Assembly: GCA_031002005.1 (NCBI GenBank)
Contig: CM061918.1
Location: forward strand, 57,541,478-57,605,477
Origin: Vandiemenella viatica
Taxonomy: Eukaryota > Arthropoda > Insecta > Orthoptera > Morabidae
DNA length: 64,000 nucleotides
Direction: 5' to 3'
Shown here: piece after piece, positions 1 through 11,400 of the stretch
Layout: each line of letters starts with the position of its first letter
How positions within the stretch are numbered: position 1 is the first letter of the stretch
The notes under the pieces: generated by a model
Database searches by the model: none
What the model was told of the DNA's origin: nothing
What the model saw: only the letters and a program-made list of their open reading frames with translations
Program-made: the position numbers and the translations under genes

Positions 1-1781
1 GAGGGGAAGGGAGGATGTAGAGACACTTATAGATAAGGATGGAGAAGAAGTTACTGACAATTTGAAAAAGGCAGAGACTTTAAGTAACTGGTTCAGAGAA
101 AGCATACAGGAGGGTCTAATTCGGAGAACGAGCTTAACAACACAATTAGAAATGAAGATAGTAAAAAATTTGATATCCATCCTGAGGAAATCATGAAGGA
201 AATAAGAAAGCTGAAAAAACATAAAGGGGCTGGTGAAGATAATATTACTACAGATATCTTAAAGATAGCCAGATGTGACATTGTACCTTATCTTGAAATA
301 TTATTTAAATTGAGTCTAGACACTTGCTGCTTACCACAGGACTGGAAAAGTGCAATAGTAGTACCGGTACATAAGGGAGGGGTGAGAAATAGAGTTGAGA
401 ATTACAGGCCAATCAGTTTGACATCAGTGGTAGGTAAATTAATGGAAAGATTGATATGCAACCACATCAGAAATATATGTGAGGAACGTAATTGGTTTTC
501 AAGCAGGCAACATGGTTTCAGGCAAGGATATTCATGCGAATCTCAGTTGGTGGGATATATGCAAGATATTTCAGATGAAATGGACAAGGGAGGCCAAATT
601 GATAGTGTAGCACTAGATCTGTCTAAGGCGTTTGACAGAGTAAGCCATAAAATGGTAGTAAATAAGGTAAAAACCATTGGAGTGGATAAGAAAGTCATTT
701 GCTGGGTAGAAGAATTTTTAAAAGGTAGAAAAACAGAAAGTTAGGGTAGGAAATGTAGTATCAAAAGAAGTGGAAGTAAAAATGGATGTGCGACAGGGTA
801 GCGTATTGGGACCATTGCTATTCATTATTCTAATGAATAATTGTGTTGACTGTTTACTATCTGAAATTAGATTGTTTGCAGATGACATAATGCTGTATAA
901 AAAATCAAAACGATAGAGGATTGTAAACAGTTGCAGGGTGATCTGGACAGGATATCTAATTGGGTTGGTAAACATGGAATGAAGATAAATGCAAAGAAGA
1001 GTCAGCTTATTAGATACACAAATAAAAAACAAAAGGTTAATTATGAATATAAGGTGGGGAAAGAATTGCTTGCTGAAGACTTCAAATGCAAATATCTTGG
1101 AATTACTTTTGATAACAAACTTAACTGGGCAGGACACATAGGACAGGTGGTAGGAAAAGGTTTCAAAGTTCTGCACTTGTTGGAGAGAGTTATGAGGGGA
1201 TGTACGAGAGAAGTCAAGGAATTGGGTTACAAAACTTTGGTCAGACCATTGCTCGAATATGGTAGTGTAGTATGGGACCCTCATTTTACGTACCAAATAC
1301 AGGAGTTGGAGAGGGTGCAAAGAAGGGCTGCTAGATTTGTTTCTGGAAATTATCCCAGAATGCAATCAGTGACGGATATGATAAAGGAGCTGGAATGGGA
1401 TTCATTGCAAGACAGGAGGAGGATGAGGAGGGTCATGGGAGTGTACAGGGCATATACTGGTGAAGAGGCATGGAAAGATATTGCAATAGGTATGAAAAGT
1501 AGTGCATGGAAGGGAAAATATGACCATGACCACAAGCTGGCACTCGATTTCAGGCACAAGGGTGTAGGAAGATTCTCCTTTTTAGGTAAGGGTGTCAGGG
1601 ATTGGAATGAGTTACCAAGAGAAACGATGAATAATTTACCGAAAACTTTGAAGGAATTTAAAGATAAAATTTGTAGAGGGCAAATGTAGGTGGGTGCAGG
1701 ATAGGGGGAAGATAGCTGTGTAGGGAAATTGCCACCGGAGCCTGTGCTCCATTGCAATTAAATTAAATTAAATTAAATTAA
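1..1781 (+). mobile_element. LINE A copy 1 (CR1/Jockey-type non-LTR retrotransposon), enters from left edge
   Basis: The 3' part of a non-LTR retrotransposon. It runs off the left edge, so the endonuclease region is not visible. Bases 1-190 encode the linker before the RT, with one frameshift near 115. After the stop at 1687-1689 comes a ~60-bp 3' UTR with a GTGCTCCATTGC block, then an (AATTA)n tail to about 1781. The same UTR and tail close copies 2 and 3 (3101-4010, 23261-24146) and a fragment near 57290-57400, which fixes the family's 3' end. The simple-repeat tail in place of poly(A) is seen in CR1-like and some Jockey-group elements; the exact clade is not settled. Confidence 0.93.
193..1689 (+). 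pseudogene. Reverse transcriptase of LINE A copy 1, two frameshifts
   Basis: The RT domain is readable in order: KGAGEDNITTDILK (fingers), NYRPISLTSVVGKLMERL, QHGFRQGYSCESQL, then LDLSKAFDRVSHK (motif A), a QGSVLGPLLF block (motif B) and the LFADDIMLY catalytic motif near 870-900. The C-terminal part continues with KYLGITFDNKLNWAGHI and LVRPLLEYGSVVWDP. A one-base loss near 740 and a small deletion near 903 split it into three frames (193-744; about 742-915; 931-1689), so this copy cannot make an intact enzyme. In function it would copy its own RNA into a nicked genomic target. Confidence 0.92.
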
Positions 1782-1943
1782 ACACACAAATATACACAAT
1801 ATTTCGGTTATTAAACCTTATTCATGTTGGAGAAAATGAGTCATGAGGCTCAGGAGGTGTGCACATGCCGAAGGTTGTTTATTACTCATTTTCTCCAACA
1901 TGAATAAGGTTTAATAACTAAAATATTGTTTATATTTGTGTGT
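1782..1943. repeat. 60-bp inverted repeat (hairpin) next to LINE A tail
   Basis: Arms at 1782-1841 and 1884-1943 are near-perfect reverse complements of each other, separated by 42 bases. The left arm starts directly after the LINE A tail. Each arm contains AATATT flanked by ACACAAATAT-like sequence, which resembles the Penelope-terminus repeats at 32.2, 36.6 and 42.6 kb; kinship is an inference. No target duplication is visible. Confidence 0.85.
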
Positions 1944-3100
1944 TCATGATATATGTTCTTCTCTCTTCGCTGCCTTCAACTTTGGTGAGTGACGAGTCAT
2001 TTTCCTTTTCCTTGCAATTTATATTGCCTAAAGCAGTTTCCTTTTTCCTTAGTTTAATTCTCTATTGTCTCTGTTGTCTATTATATCTGATTTCAATCCA
2101 GCATTTTTCATGTTGTTTTCAGTTTCAGTGAACCTTTTGGGTTTGGATTTTTATTTGTTTAGTAAGGTGAAGATCTGTTTTGTTAATCTATTCTGTATAT
2201 GTGCCCGTAAAATTGCAGTCTTCTTTTCCTCATTATAATTGTTAATTTTTCTGTTTTCGAATATGGTTCTCGGTTTGGTCTTAATTTGTATTCAGCATTA
2301 CTATTACATTTAGGTCCCAGTATTTTTCTCAAGATTCTTCTTTCTATTTTTTACAGTTTTTTAAGATCACCATATCTTGTTAGCTTAAGCGTTTCTGCAG
2401 AATACAACGTTTCTAGTCTAGCATGATAGTGCCTTAGTTTTGAGTTCCATGATAAGGATTTCTTGTTATATACGTTCTTTGTCATATGAAATGCCCTTTC
2501 CATTTTATGTATTCTAGTTTCTATCGCAGTCTTTTATTTTGTGTCACTCGTTATCCAGTCTCCTCAATATTTAAAACAATTTGTTTTAGCTATTGTGCCA
2601 TTGCGAAGTTTAGGATTGTGAGGAGCATCATTGATGTTTGTCATAAACTGTGTTTTTTCAAAAGATATATGTAATCCTACTTTGGCTGCCTGTTTCTGCA
2701 ACTGTTTATTATTAAATTAACAACTTTTTACTTCCCACAAAGCATTGTATTGGAATCTATGGGAAATGAATGTTTTGTATTATCAGGAAGGTATCATTTT
2801 TATAGAAACATATAAAGCAAGTTTTATAATATAGGAAATTATTTGAGATGAGAGTAATGTGATTAATGAAGCTTGTAGTGACAAAAAATTCTCCTGTCCC
2901 TATTTTCACTCTGCTGTTGCAACTACCTAGAGGAAACCACTGATGTTTGCGTGTGGTAGAAGCCTCGAGTCTCCCATTGTGCACTATGGTGTTCGGATGT
3001 TGGTAGCCGTGGGGTGTAGATGTGATGATTGAAAGTGGTCAACATAGGGCATTTTTATATTTCGAAAAAAGTGTCCTAAAAAATCTTTTATATCACCTAG
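1944..3100. other. Unassigned, AT-rich
   Basis: Upstream of or within an early intron of the LRR gene. I see no gene, no convincing open frame and no repeat shared with the rest of the window. Confidence 0.5.
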
Positions 3101-4010
3101 AATTTAATTTAATTTAATTTAATTGCAATGGAGCACAGGCTCCGGTCGCAATTTCCCTACACACCCATCTTCCCCCTATCCTGCACCCACCTACATTTGC
3201 CCTCTACAAATTTTATCTTTAAATTCCTTCAAAGTTTTCGGTAAATTATTCATCATTTCTCTTGGTAACTCATTCCAATCCCTGACACCCTTACCTAAAA
3301 AAGAGAATCTTCCCACACCCTTGTGCCTGAAATCGAGTGCCAGCTTGTGGTCCTGGTCATCTTTTCCCTTCCATGCACTACTTTTCATACCTATTGCAAT
3401 ATCTTTCCATGCCTCATCACCAGTATATGCCCTGTACACTCCCATGACCCTCCTCATCCTCCTCCTGTCTTGCAATGAATCCCATTCCAGCTCCTTTATC
3501 ATATCCGTCACTGATTGCATTCTGCGATAATTTCCAGAAACAAATCTTGCAGCCCTTCTTTGCACCCTCTCCAACTCCTGTATTTGATACGTAAAATGAG
3601 GGTCCCATACTACACTACCATATTCGAGCAATGGTCTGACCAAAGTTTTGTAACCCAATTCCTTGACTTCTCTGGTACATCCCCTCATAACTCTCTCCAA
3701 CAAGTGCAGAACTTTGAAACCTTTTCCTACCACCTGTCCTATGTATCCTGCCCAGTTAAGTTTGTTATCAAAAGTAATTCCAAGATATTTGCATTTCAAG
3801 TCTTCAGCAAGCAATTCTTTCCCCACCTTATATTCATAATTAACCTTTTGTTTTTTATTTGTGTATCTAATAAGCTGACTCTTCTTTGCATTTATCTTCA
3901 TTCCATGTTTACCAACCCAATTAGATATCCTGTCCAGATCACCCTGCAACTGTTTACAATCCTCTATCGTTTTAATTCTTTTATACAGCATTATGTCATC
4001 TGCAAACACA
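3101..4010 (-). mobile_element. LINE A copy 2, 5'-truncated at the FADD box
   Basis: The antisense copy reads from an (AATTA)n tail at 3101-3124 through the GTGCTCCATTGC block into the C-terminal half of the RT. Its 5' end is truncated at about 4010, within or just before the VFADDIMLY catalytic motif. It abuts Helitron-like repeat sequence beginning near 4011. No clear target duplication was found. It is very close in sequence to copy 1, so the family moved recently. Confidence 0.93.
3191..4009 (-). CDS. Partial LINE reverse transcriptase, C-terminal half, frame open
   Basis: The 272-residue frame has no internal stop. It starts at the FADDIMLY motif, so the fingers and most of the palm are missing. 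It continues through LQGDLDRISNWVGKHGMKI, KYLGITFDNKLNWAGYI and LLEYGSVVWDPHFTYQI, and ends CRGQM before the stop. It differs from copy 1 at only a few residues. Without the N-terminal RT half and endonuclease it is a dead-on-arrival copy; the first codon is GTG and no true start is implied. Confidence 0.85.
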   Translation of the reverse strand: MFADDIMLYKRIKTIEDCKQLQGDLDRISNWVGKHGMKINAKKSQLIRYTNKKQKVNYEYKVGKELLAEDLKCKYLGITFDNKLNWAGYIGQVVGKGFKVLHLLERVMRGCTREVKELGYKTLVRPLLEYGSVVWDPHFTYQIQELERVQRRAARFVSGNYRRMQSVTDMIKELEWDSLQDRRRMRRVMGVYRAYTGDEAWKDIAIGMKSSAWKGKDDQDHKLALDFRHKGVGRFSFLGKGVRDWNELPREMMNNLPKTLKEFKDKICRGQM

Positions 4011-4673
4011 TCTTTTTGTCATGAGCCATTTATAGCTCTTAATACTTAATCGAAATCGAGAAATGAGGTATAATTTTGGTCAAATCATATTTTAAGAAAG
4101 AACTTTTTCTACCCTTAAAGGGTAATAATATTCCCTTTGGACACGGCATATTTTGTGAATGGAATTTTTTGGAATTCAGCCCATAAAGGACAAAAATATT
4201 AATATTATCTCTACAACTTGTTTTTTCATTACAAACCATTTATCTCTTCAATACCTAACCGAAATCGATGATGATGTAATGTTTTAAAGATTAAGGTCTC
4301 CAATTATGTAAAATCATAAATGAAGAAATATTTTTTTTGTTTTTTTTTTTTTAATTTGATGCTTATAGGGCTAAAGTAATAACTATGAAGGTTGCATGTA
4401 TGAGACAGTTCAGAGCCAAGTCCCTAGATAGTAGTATCACCTTTCATAGAGATTTCAATAAACTGTTTTTTATACAATAAGTAGCTTTTTGGATATTTTT
4501 TTTTCTGTTAGGGAAACATTTCTATTTTGCTATTGAATTTTAAATGTACCTATTACACTAAATAAATAAAAAATTGCTACAAATGAGACAGTTCTACTTT
4601 TCATTCTATTACAAGCCATGATCCTCACTATTCATCATATTTTATTCGAAAAATTTTCAAACAGGTCATCTAG
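4011..4673 (+). mobile_element. Helitron-like element B, 5'-truncated copy
   Basis: The segment opens inside a GTCAYGAGCCATTTAT repeat unit, carries one to two divergent ~167-bp units, then the unique 3' segment shared with 35790-36242 (CAAGTCCCTAGA, AATAAACTGTTTTT, AATAAGTAGCTTTT). It closes with TTATTCGAAAAATTTTC, about 12 bases, then CTAG at 4670-4673. The hairpin has decayed relative to the copy at 34.3 kb. A Helitron identity rests on the CTAG end with upstream hairpin in sister copies. Confidence 0.6.
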
Positions 4674-5118
4674 CAGTGTAATAAAAACATATACAGTTGT
4701 GGTGTTACTACATATTACTGAGCATACTTGCTGACATGTATTTCACAGATATAGCTGGATCCCCAACTGTGAACAGAAGTAAAGCCAAATAATATAAGCC
4801 ATTGTTAATTTACTTGCTAAAAATATATTTACTACACAAACTAATTGAAACAATACTGAAATAATTTAAAGTTTTAGCATAGATTATTTAAATGCTTTTC
4901 TAAGTGACTTGGCTATAATATACAATCTCTATCACCATAAAATCTTAAATAATGTTGACCTTACACAGGTGTCGCTTAAATGTTTTAAATATGATTTATA
5001 TAAAGTTAGACAATTGGAAATGTTATTCTGAAAGCTGGTAAACTTTCCATACTCGCTGAAAAATTGTTAACAGAGAAGATTAACTTTAAGTTCTGACCAT
5101 GATAAGTTTTTTCTGCAG
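4674..5118. other. Intron sequence before LRR exon 1
   Basis: AT-rich with no coding signal. It ends in a good polypyrimidine tract and acceptor, TTTTTTCTGCAG at 5107-5118. Confidence 0.5.
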
Positions 5119-5429
5119 TTGCTGGAGAAGTTGGTGAACAATTGCAAAAACATCCAGAGATTAACCATTCCAAACACACTACTTGGTGATGAAAATAATG
5201 CAAAGCTTTTGGCCCAGCTGCATCATCTGCGTGCAATGCATATAACATATTGCTCTGCATATAACGATGCTGTTCATTTGTGGCCATTTGCAAAAGGATG
5301 CCCCAATTTTGCTGAGCTGAAAGTAAGCAGTGAGATTCGAGTTGAGACTACAGATTTGCTATATTTCATACAAGTTAGGCAGAAGACACTTACCCACCTT
5401 GTAATGCCATGGACCTGGTACAGCAAGAG
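5119..5429 (+). CDS. LRR gene, exon 1 of those visible
   Basis: 311 bases after TTTTTTCTGCAG and before GTAAGTTCC. Only the frame starting TTG CTG GAG is open, so the upstream intron is phase 0. It encodes NNCKNIQRLTIPN, HLRAMHITYC, FAELKVSSEI and LTHLVMPW, four LRR-like blocks. The last two bases (AG) pair with G of the next exon to make Arg. Confidence 0.8.
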
Positions 5430-8400
5430 GTAAGTTCCAAGGATCACTGTTGCCCTTTAGCAGCATTAGTTTATTTAACATCAATTTTCCTATTTTCCAA
5501 ATTGTTGCTACATGATTCTATTTCAGAACCTGCCTACAACAGAAACTAAAAAAAAGCCTTATTTTTTATTGAGCACTTTTTCAATACCAGTAGTAAACCA
5601 ATAACCAATTTTGTACCAATTACATATGTATATATCTTATTCTTCCATTCCATTGATCTGATGAAGGACATGTGTTAATTGTGCAACCCATGTTTAATGT
5701 GTAATGTGGCATATCTCAACATAAAAAATTTAATTTTTTATATAATTTAAATTTTCTTTCTCAATGAATCCATAAGTAATTAATATAAATGTAAATTATT
5801 TATACTGGAGAAGAATTTATCCAAAAATACCAAGTATAAATTGTGTCAAATTCATACAGGAACAAGTAATAGAACATGAAACATTACATACAGATAAGAA
5901 GGGTGCAAAGATATTACTTGCCAAAAATTTAGACAGGAAATCTGCAATTCTGAAAAAGAAGAGGAATGTAAATATATAATTTTTTCCCATTGAAGAGTCA
6001 ATAAGTCTTACAGAAAACCTAATGTAAGCAAAGACCATGTTATAGATCTTCTAGCATTTATCCTACTATATCACTTTGAAGAGTCCCTTTTATGCTAGAA
6101 AAGCTTACCAATCGATTAACAAGCAATGACCATTTTGCTTTATAAAATTTCTTAATATCTAATAATTAGCCATTAGCCAAATTAACCAAAAATTTACATG
6201 ATTTCTGAACTAATACAGAGCAAGGAAGAATATACCATGGTAAACATAACTGGCATTATTTTCCATGATGTGATTGAAGTATTTAATATGAAATCAACTG
6301 CTGATTCTATTTTAGTGAACAGTTAATTTGACATCAAGTTCAATGGTAAGTTAATGCAAAAATGCTGACAGCGATTTCAAACTGCGTTCCACTCAATGGG
6401 CACACTAAAAGCAAAACTGCATTAACACATTTCCAATATCTTGCCCTTTAATTTATTCACTAATTCTTGACAGTAAATATGTCAAACCACATGACGCGGT
6501 CACGTGACTGCATCTCATGACTCGACCACATGACGTGGTCACGTGACGAGATCGCCTCTGATTTCGATCGGTATGAATGAATAGAAATATTAAAAAATAT
6601 AACTATATATTTGTGTATCTTTTTTACAATAATAATGATAGATGGCACATCTACAGTTGACTTTGAATCAGTAAGTTCAATTTCATGTATTTAGGTGCAG
6701 CAGTTTTTTCAAAAAGTGTACCACAAAGTGTGCACAAATCGCCTCCTAGTATAAGGGCTCGCTTCACTCACCCTAATTATTAAGCTCTATCCATAGAGCT
6801 ACACTTATAATGATCAGCATATTATAATATAATATATTATAATGATCAGCATATAATAGGTTGATATACTCAGTTGTTTTCCATCACATACACATACCAT
6901 ATACCTCAGCTAGAGGCGTGACCATTCATATATAGTGGACAGACCACAATAATGAGGGTTCACTAATGGCAAGTGCCCACCATATGTAACGATAGCGTTG
7001 TATCATCTAAAACAACGTGGCATATCGCTGAAAGGAGAGGTATACGCTGGTTGGCCAGAACAGTCAGGTGAGAAAAAGGTGTGTCGTGATTGGCCGAGTG
7101 ACGTGAGGTGACAGATAGACATTGTGAGGATGGAGTCGAACATGTGCTCGTGCTTCAGGCGGTTGTGTGGAAATGTTCACCAAGCATGAGTATTCGGTTT
7201 TGTGACGTCCATATTCTCGACTATACGGAATAGGAATGTTAAATACTTGTGCTGAAGAAACTGTAGTTCTATGCGCTAATCTGCAATCTTGAATATTGAG
7301 GAAAGTCCAATACGACAATGATCAAGTCTGGTGCCGACATTCTATGTATTGTATTGAAATAAAATGTACAATAAATGCAGTTCTTGAGTTCAGCACTCGA
7401 GTGTTATTAATGAAGCTACCGAAATCCTTATTAAACCATCTATTAAACCATTATTACATTTGTTACATATTGGCTAGTTCTGGAATGAATCAGCTTAAGT
7501 GAGCTCTACACTTGTATGTCTGTGTCGACATGACTGGAGTTTGTAATTTCATAATTCTTGATTGAAATTTAATTTGTAACAATATCAACAAAATTTTGCC
7601 TAGATTTAAGGATTTACTGATATGAGGTAATATTTACCAGTTTGTACCATTTGTTTAAGTTATTTTTTGTATAGACATTATATGGAATGAATACATTCAT
7701 AAATATTATGAACTTTCAAATGTGTGGATAGCTAGGACACATATTGTACATATATCTAAATTTTCAATAAATTCTTTCTTACTTTTTTTTGTTGATAATT
7801 TTGAATATATTGTCTAAACAAGAGTCATTTGTATGTAAGATATTTCATAAGATTTATGTATGAAATTTTTTTAACAATTTAAGAACAGTTAGGTAAGATT
7901 TTTTGAGTTATGAACTTATTTTTGTGGTAATTCTGTCATATTCTAAGGTGTTTTCTCTTGGTGTGCATGTGAAAATGAATGAGAACTGGCAGTTATAATA
8001 GAATCTTCACAAATCGGAAAACTCCACTAGTTTTTTGTGTGTTCACAAGTAAATTTTTTTTGGGCGGGGGAGGGGAGGGGGAGGAGGTGTTACAATGCAG
8101 GTGTTGAAATTCCAGCTAAATAAACCAAATGACAAAATGTGTTGGTCCAGATGTTGATCAGGCTAAGAAGCTGCTGAGCCAGAAGGCTGAGGATAATGAT
8201 AATGTAGGTCGATATTTCAAAGAGTTAAATGAGGAAGGAATCTTTGCACTCCAAACTGTAGATAGAAATTTTGATAGACTAAGAGAGAATGTGATGGAAG
8301 GATCACATGTTACTGGCTAGAGTGGATGGTAGAGGAAGGCAGCTGTAAGGAGCAGAGCCTACTACCAGGATAGTAGTATGCCTTCATCTCCTTAACTTAC

Positions 8401-11400
8401 TTCACACTCGGATAAAGTTCTACCAAAATTCAAACTGTTCAAAATTTTCTAGACCGTGGAAAATACCTAGGATAAATAAACTGCAATGTAACAACAACCG
8501 CCACCTTCCACTATTAACCTCAGGAAAGGAAAGGTATGGTTGTAACTATTACAATAGAAGCACTGTTCAGTTTTAACACATCACAATATTCTTCAAAAAT
8601 TTAAAGTTTCACATTACAGCTGAAAAAGGTAATCAGACAAATCTTTCACAAATGAAAGCAACTTATTAAGTGAGACCAACCGCCAGAGTACCCCTAAATG
8701 ATTTTGAGAATTTACATACTATTTGAAAATGATCTACTTCACCACTGTAACCTAAGATGGCTGCCAGAAAGCGTGGGAGTAGGAACTATTTGCAAGACCG
8801 GGCCCGAGGTAGCTCATGCCAAGGCGCACAACAGGACCACTTATTTTAAAAACCACATTCGACTGCCGGAATGCGGGAAAATTCCCTAATATAATCTACC
8901 AGGACACGTGACACCCAGAATGTAGTGCAGCTAAAATATGTAATGTAGGATTCTCAGAATTTTATATTGTTTAGAGGAGGGGATGGTAAACAACTTTCTC
9001 CTTTATGATATTCTTATAAACTCAACAGTTTGTCTGTAATAAATTAAAATGTGTTGTCACAGCGTGACACTGTTTTCATTGCTGTGGCATAGGCTTCTGT
9101 TGTACCACCATTGTTCAAACGTGTGGCGGGAACACTCTATCTTAAGTTTTAAAACTATTGTCATTTAATTCCCCTGGTTCTCAGTTTTACAACGATTTTC
9201 CAGTCTTCTCTTTAGCTGGTGTACTTGTGTAATAATCAAATTTCTGAAATACCGGTTTATTCTTGGCCAAGCACAATCTTCAACTTTCCAAAAGTTTACA
9301 GTGACTTACTCTGAAAGTAAAGCCTGTTTTGAAAAACGGCTCTTAGCATCGTTTACTGCTATCGTTATTACATGTATTAAAGGTATTTTTATCAACTGAC
9401 TTTGATTGGTTTGACTGTGATAATTAATGTAAGCTGGCAGCATGCCAAATTACATGCAATTAATTTGGAAAGTCATCTTAGGCTTGATTAACTATACAGA
9501 GCTGCTTAAAATTTCAACACGATGTTCAAGAAGAAATTTAGTTTTGATTAAAATATTGGCTGACATCGGAAACTGCTTTAAATGTGTTGTTATTGGTGTT
9601 TGAACATGCCGATTTACTTAACTGCATTTAAAACTTGTGTTTTTTTTTTTTTAATTTGCCTGAAACTATTGATCATGTGTTATTTACTTCAAAATTGAGT
9701 TCCTCCAGGTTGATTATTACTATAAAAGTTTTTTACTGTGCCAAAAAGTGTTGTAAAATGGTCACATTGTCTCGTAACAATATTTAGTGCTTAACAAGCT
9801 GGATTATTGAAGATTGCAGTGATTTAGGGGAATTTAAGGGCTACTATTTATCATTGAAGGTCTATTTAAGGCTGTTATTATATGTTTAGTTCATTTTTAT
9901 ATTTTAAATCACCCCGTAAGTGGCTGTAAGCTGCAGTATCAGATTCTGCATTATACCCATTCTCCATGTCCCGTAGCTGAAGAATAGAATTTAAACAATT
10001 CTGAGGTACCTTACACAGCCATGTTGGCTAAATCAGTATTCACCAAGATACTGTTTGTTTATAGCAATCATTTCTTAGATGTCGTTTGTTTAAGAAGTGT
10101 TCCATACAATGGATAATGTAAGACCCAAAGCTGATACCGGGGCTGTAGTATCACTTTAGTGCCTTAACGAACAGTTCACCTGAATTAAAAGTTCTGTGGA
10201 ACTCAAATGAAATAATTTTAAATTGACCATGTAGCCTTTTTGGATCTCAACTGAAATGCTTAGAGGTCACCACTAAATTTGTTCAAACCACAAACTTAGA
10301 AAAGGTGTCAAGTCTACTATGAAATCACAAGTCTACTTTGCTCAGAAAATTTGAAGTTTATTTTAAAAAAAATCACAAGTTCAAAATTAGCATTATACAG
10401 TTGAGTAGGTGATCGAACAAACGTTTCCAAAACATTGCAGATTGTGGAGAGAAAATTTACCGAACACCCCTTTGAAAATTTTAAAGTTCTAAGTAGACAT
10501 TATATTCTCAGATTACCACACTGATGTTCCAACATGGCCACTGAGATGCGCCAACTTTCAACCGGCTACCTCCCGTTCCGACAAAAATTAAAGCAGGTTT
10601 ACTCACATAGCGCTCCCGAGGTAGAGACAAGATGAAACCGAAAGAAAGAAAGACCACATATTACAAAGTTACTTCTTAGAACATCACTGAGAAAATCATG
10701 TGTGGAGTTGCGCGATTACTTTCCGGCGTACGAGTGAGACAGCGTGAGCTTAATGCACGATCTTTTATAGGCTCCTCGGAGCCTATGACCTTGGGAAATC
10801 TTTCTTTAATTAATATCTCCAAAAGTACAAAATAGTTTAACTCGAAATTTTTACAGGGACTTTCTATTATCATGTTATATCTGTTTTAATTTAATTTATT
10901 ATTCCAAAGGGTTTCTATTGTCTTAAAACTAAAGTCATCACATGACCAACTTAGGGGAATTTTTACGCGCTTCAACAACAATCCACGACAATCTATTTTT
11001 CAAAAACTTAATTACCAGACAAATGCTTAATCACTATATGTTCGTAATCGTCTTAATTAGGGCTATCTACTGATATAAATTTCAAATTAATATTCCTTTT
11101 AATTAAAAAGTTCATTTTTTTCTCTTAATTAAAACTGCTAATTAAACTTTGGCAAATTATTTAATTTTACTACCAAAATATCGGGGACAATGCTGACTAT
11201 AGCTGGTGATAAAAGATCAGTTGTAATTTTACGCGATTTAAAGATATTTAAACCCTTAGATTTTTACTTTTATGATCGCATGTTTCAAATCTTGAACAAA
11301 GCAAAATATCTCTTAAAATAAACGTTTCATGCATGATAAATACACTTTAAAATTATTTTTATGGCGAATTGTCACTGTGGGAAAGATTACAGGGAAATTC

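Noticed and set aside
718..1365. Long antisense open frames over LINE A (also 1350-1757, 3515-4024, 23666-24025)
   Set aside because: They lie opposite the RT frame in every copy and their proteins (HSGIISRNKSSSPSLHP style) are low-complexity mirror reads of it, not a second gene.
5817..6038. Antisense hydrophobic frame
   Set aside because: Phe/Ile-rich because of AT-rich sequence; no signal or conserved motif.
7064..7318. Antisense 84-residue frame
   Set aside because: No domain and no codon pattern distinguishing it from background.
8129..8320. 63-residue frame starting MTKCVGPDVDQAKKLL
   Set aside because: No family recognised, no splice signals in phase and no relation to the LRR repeats; too short to call.
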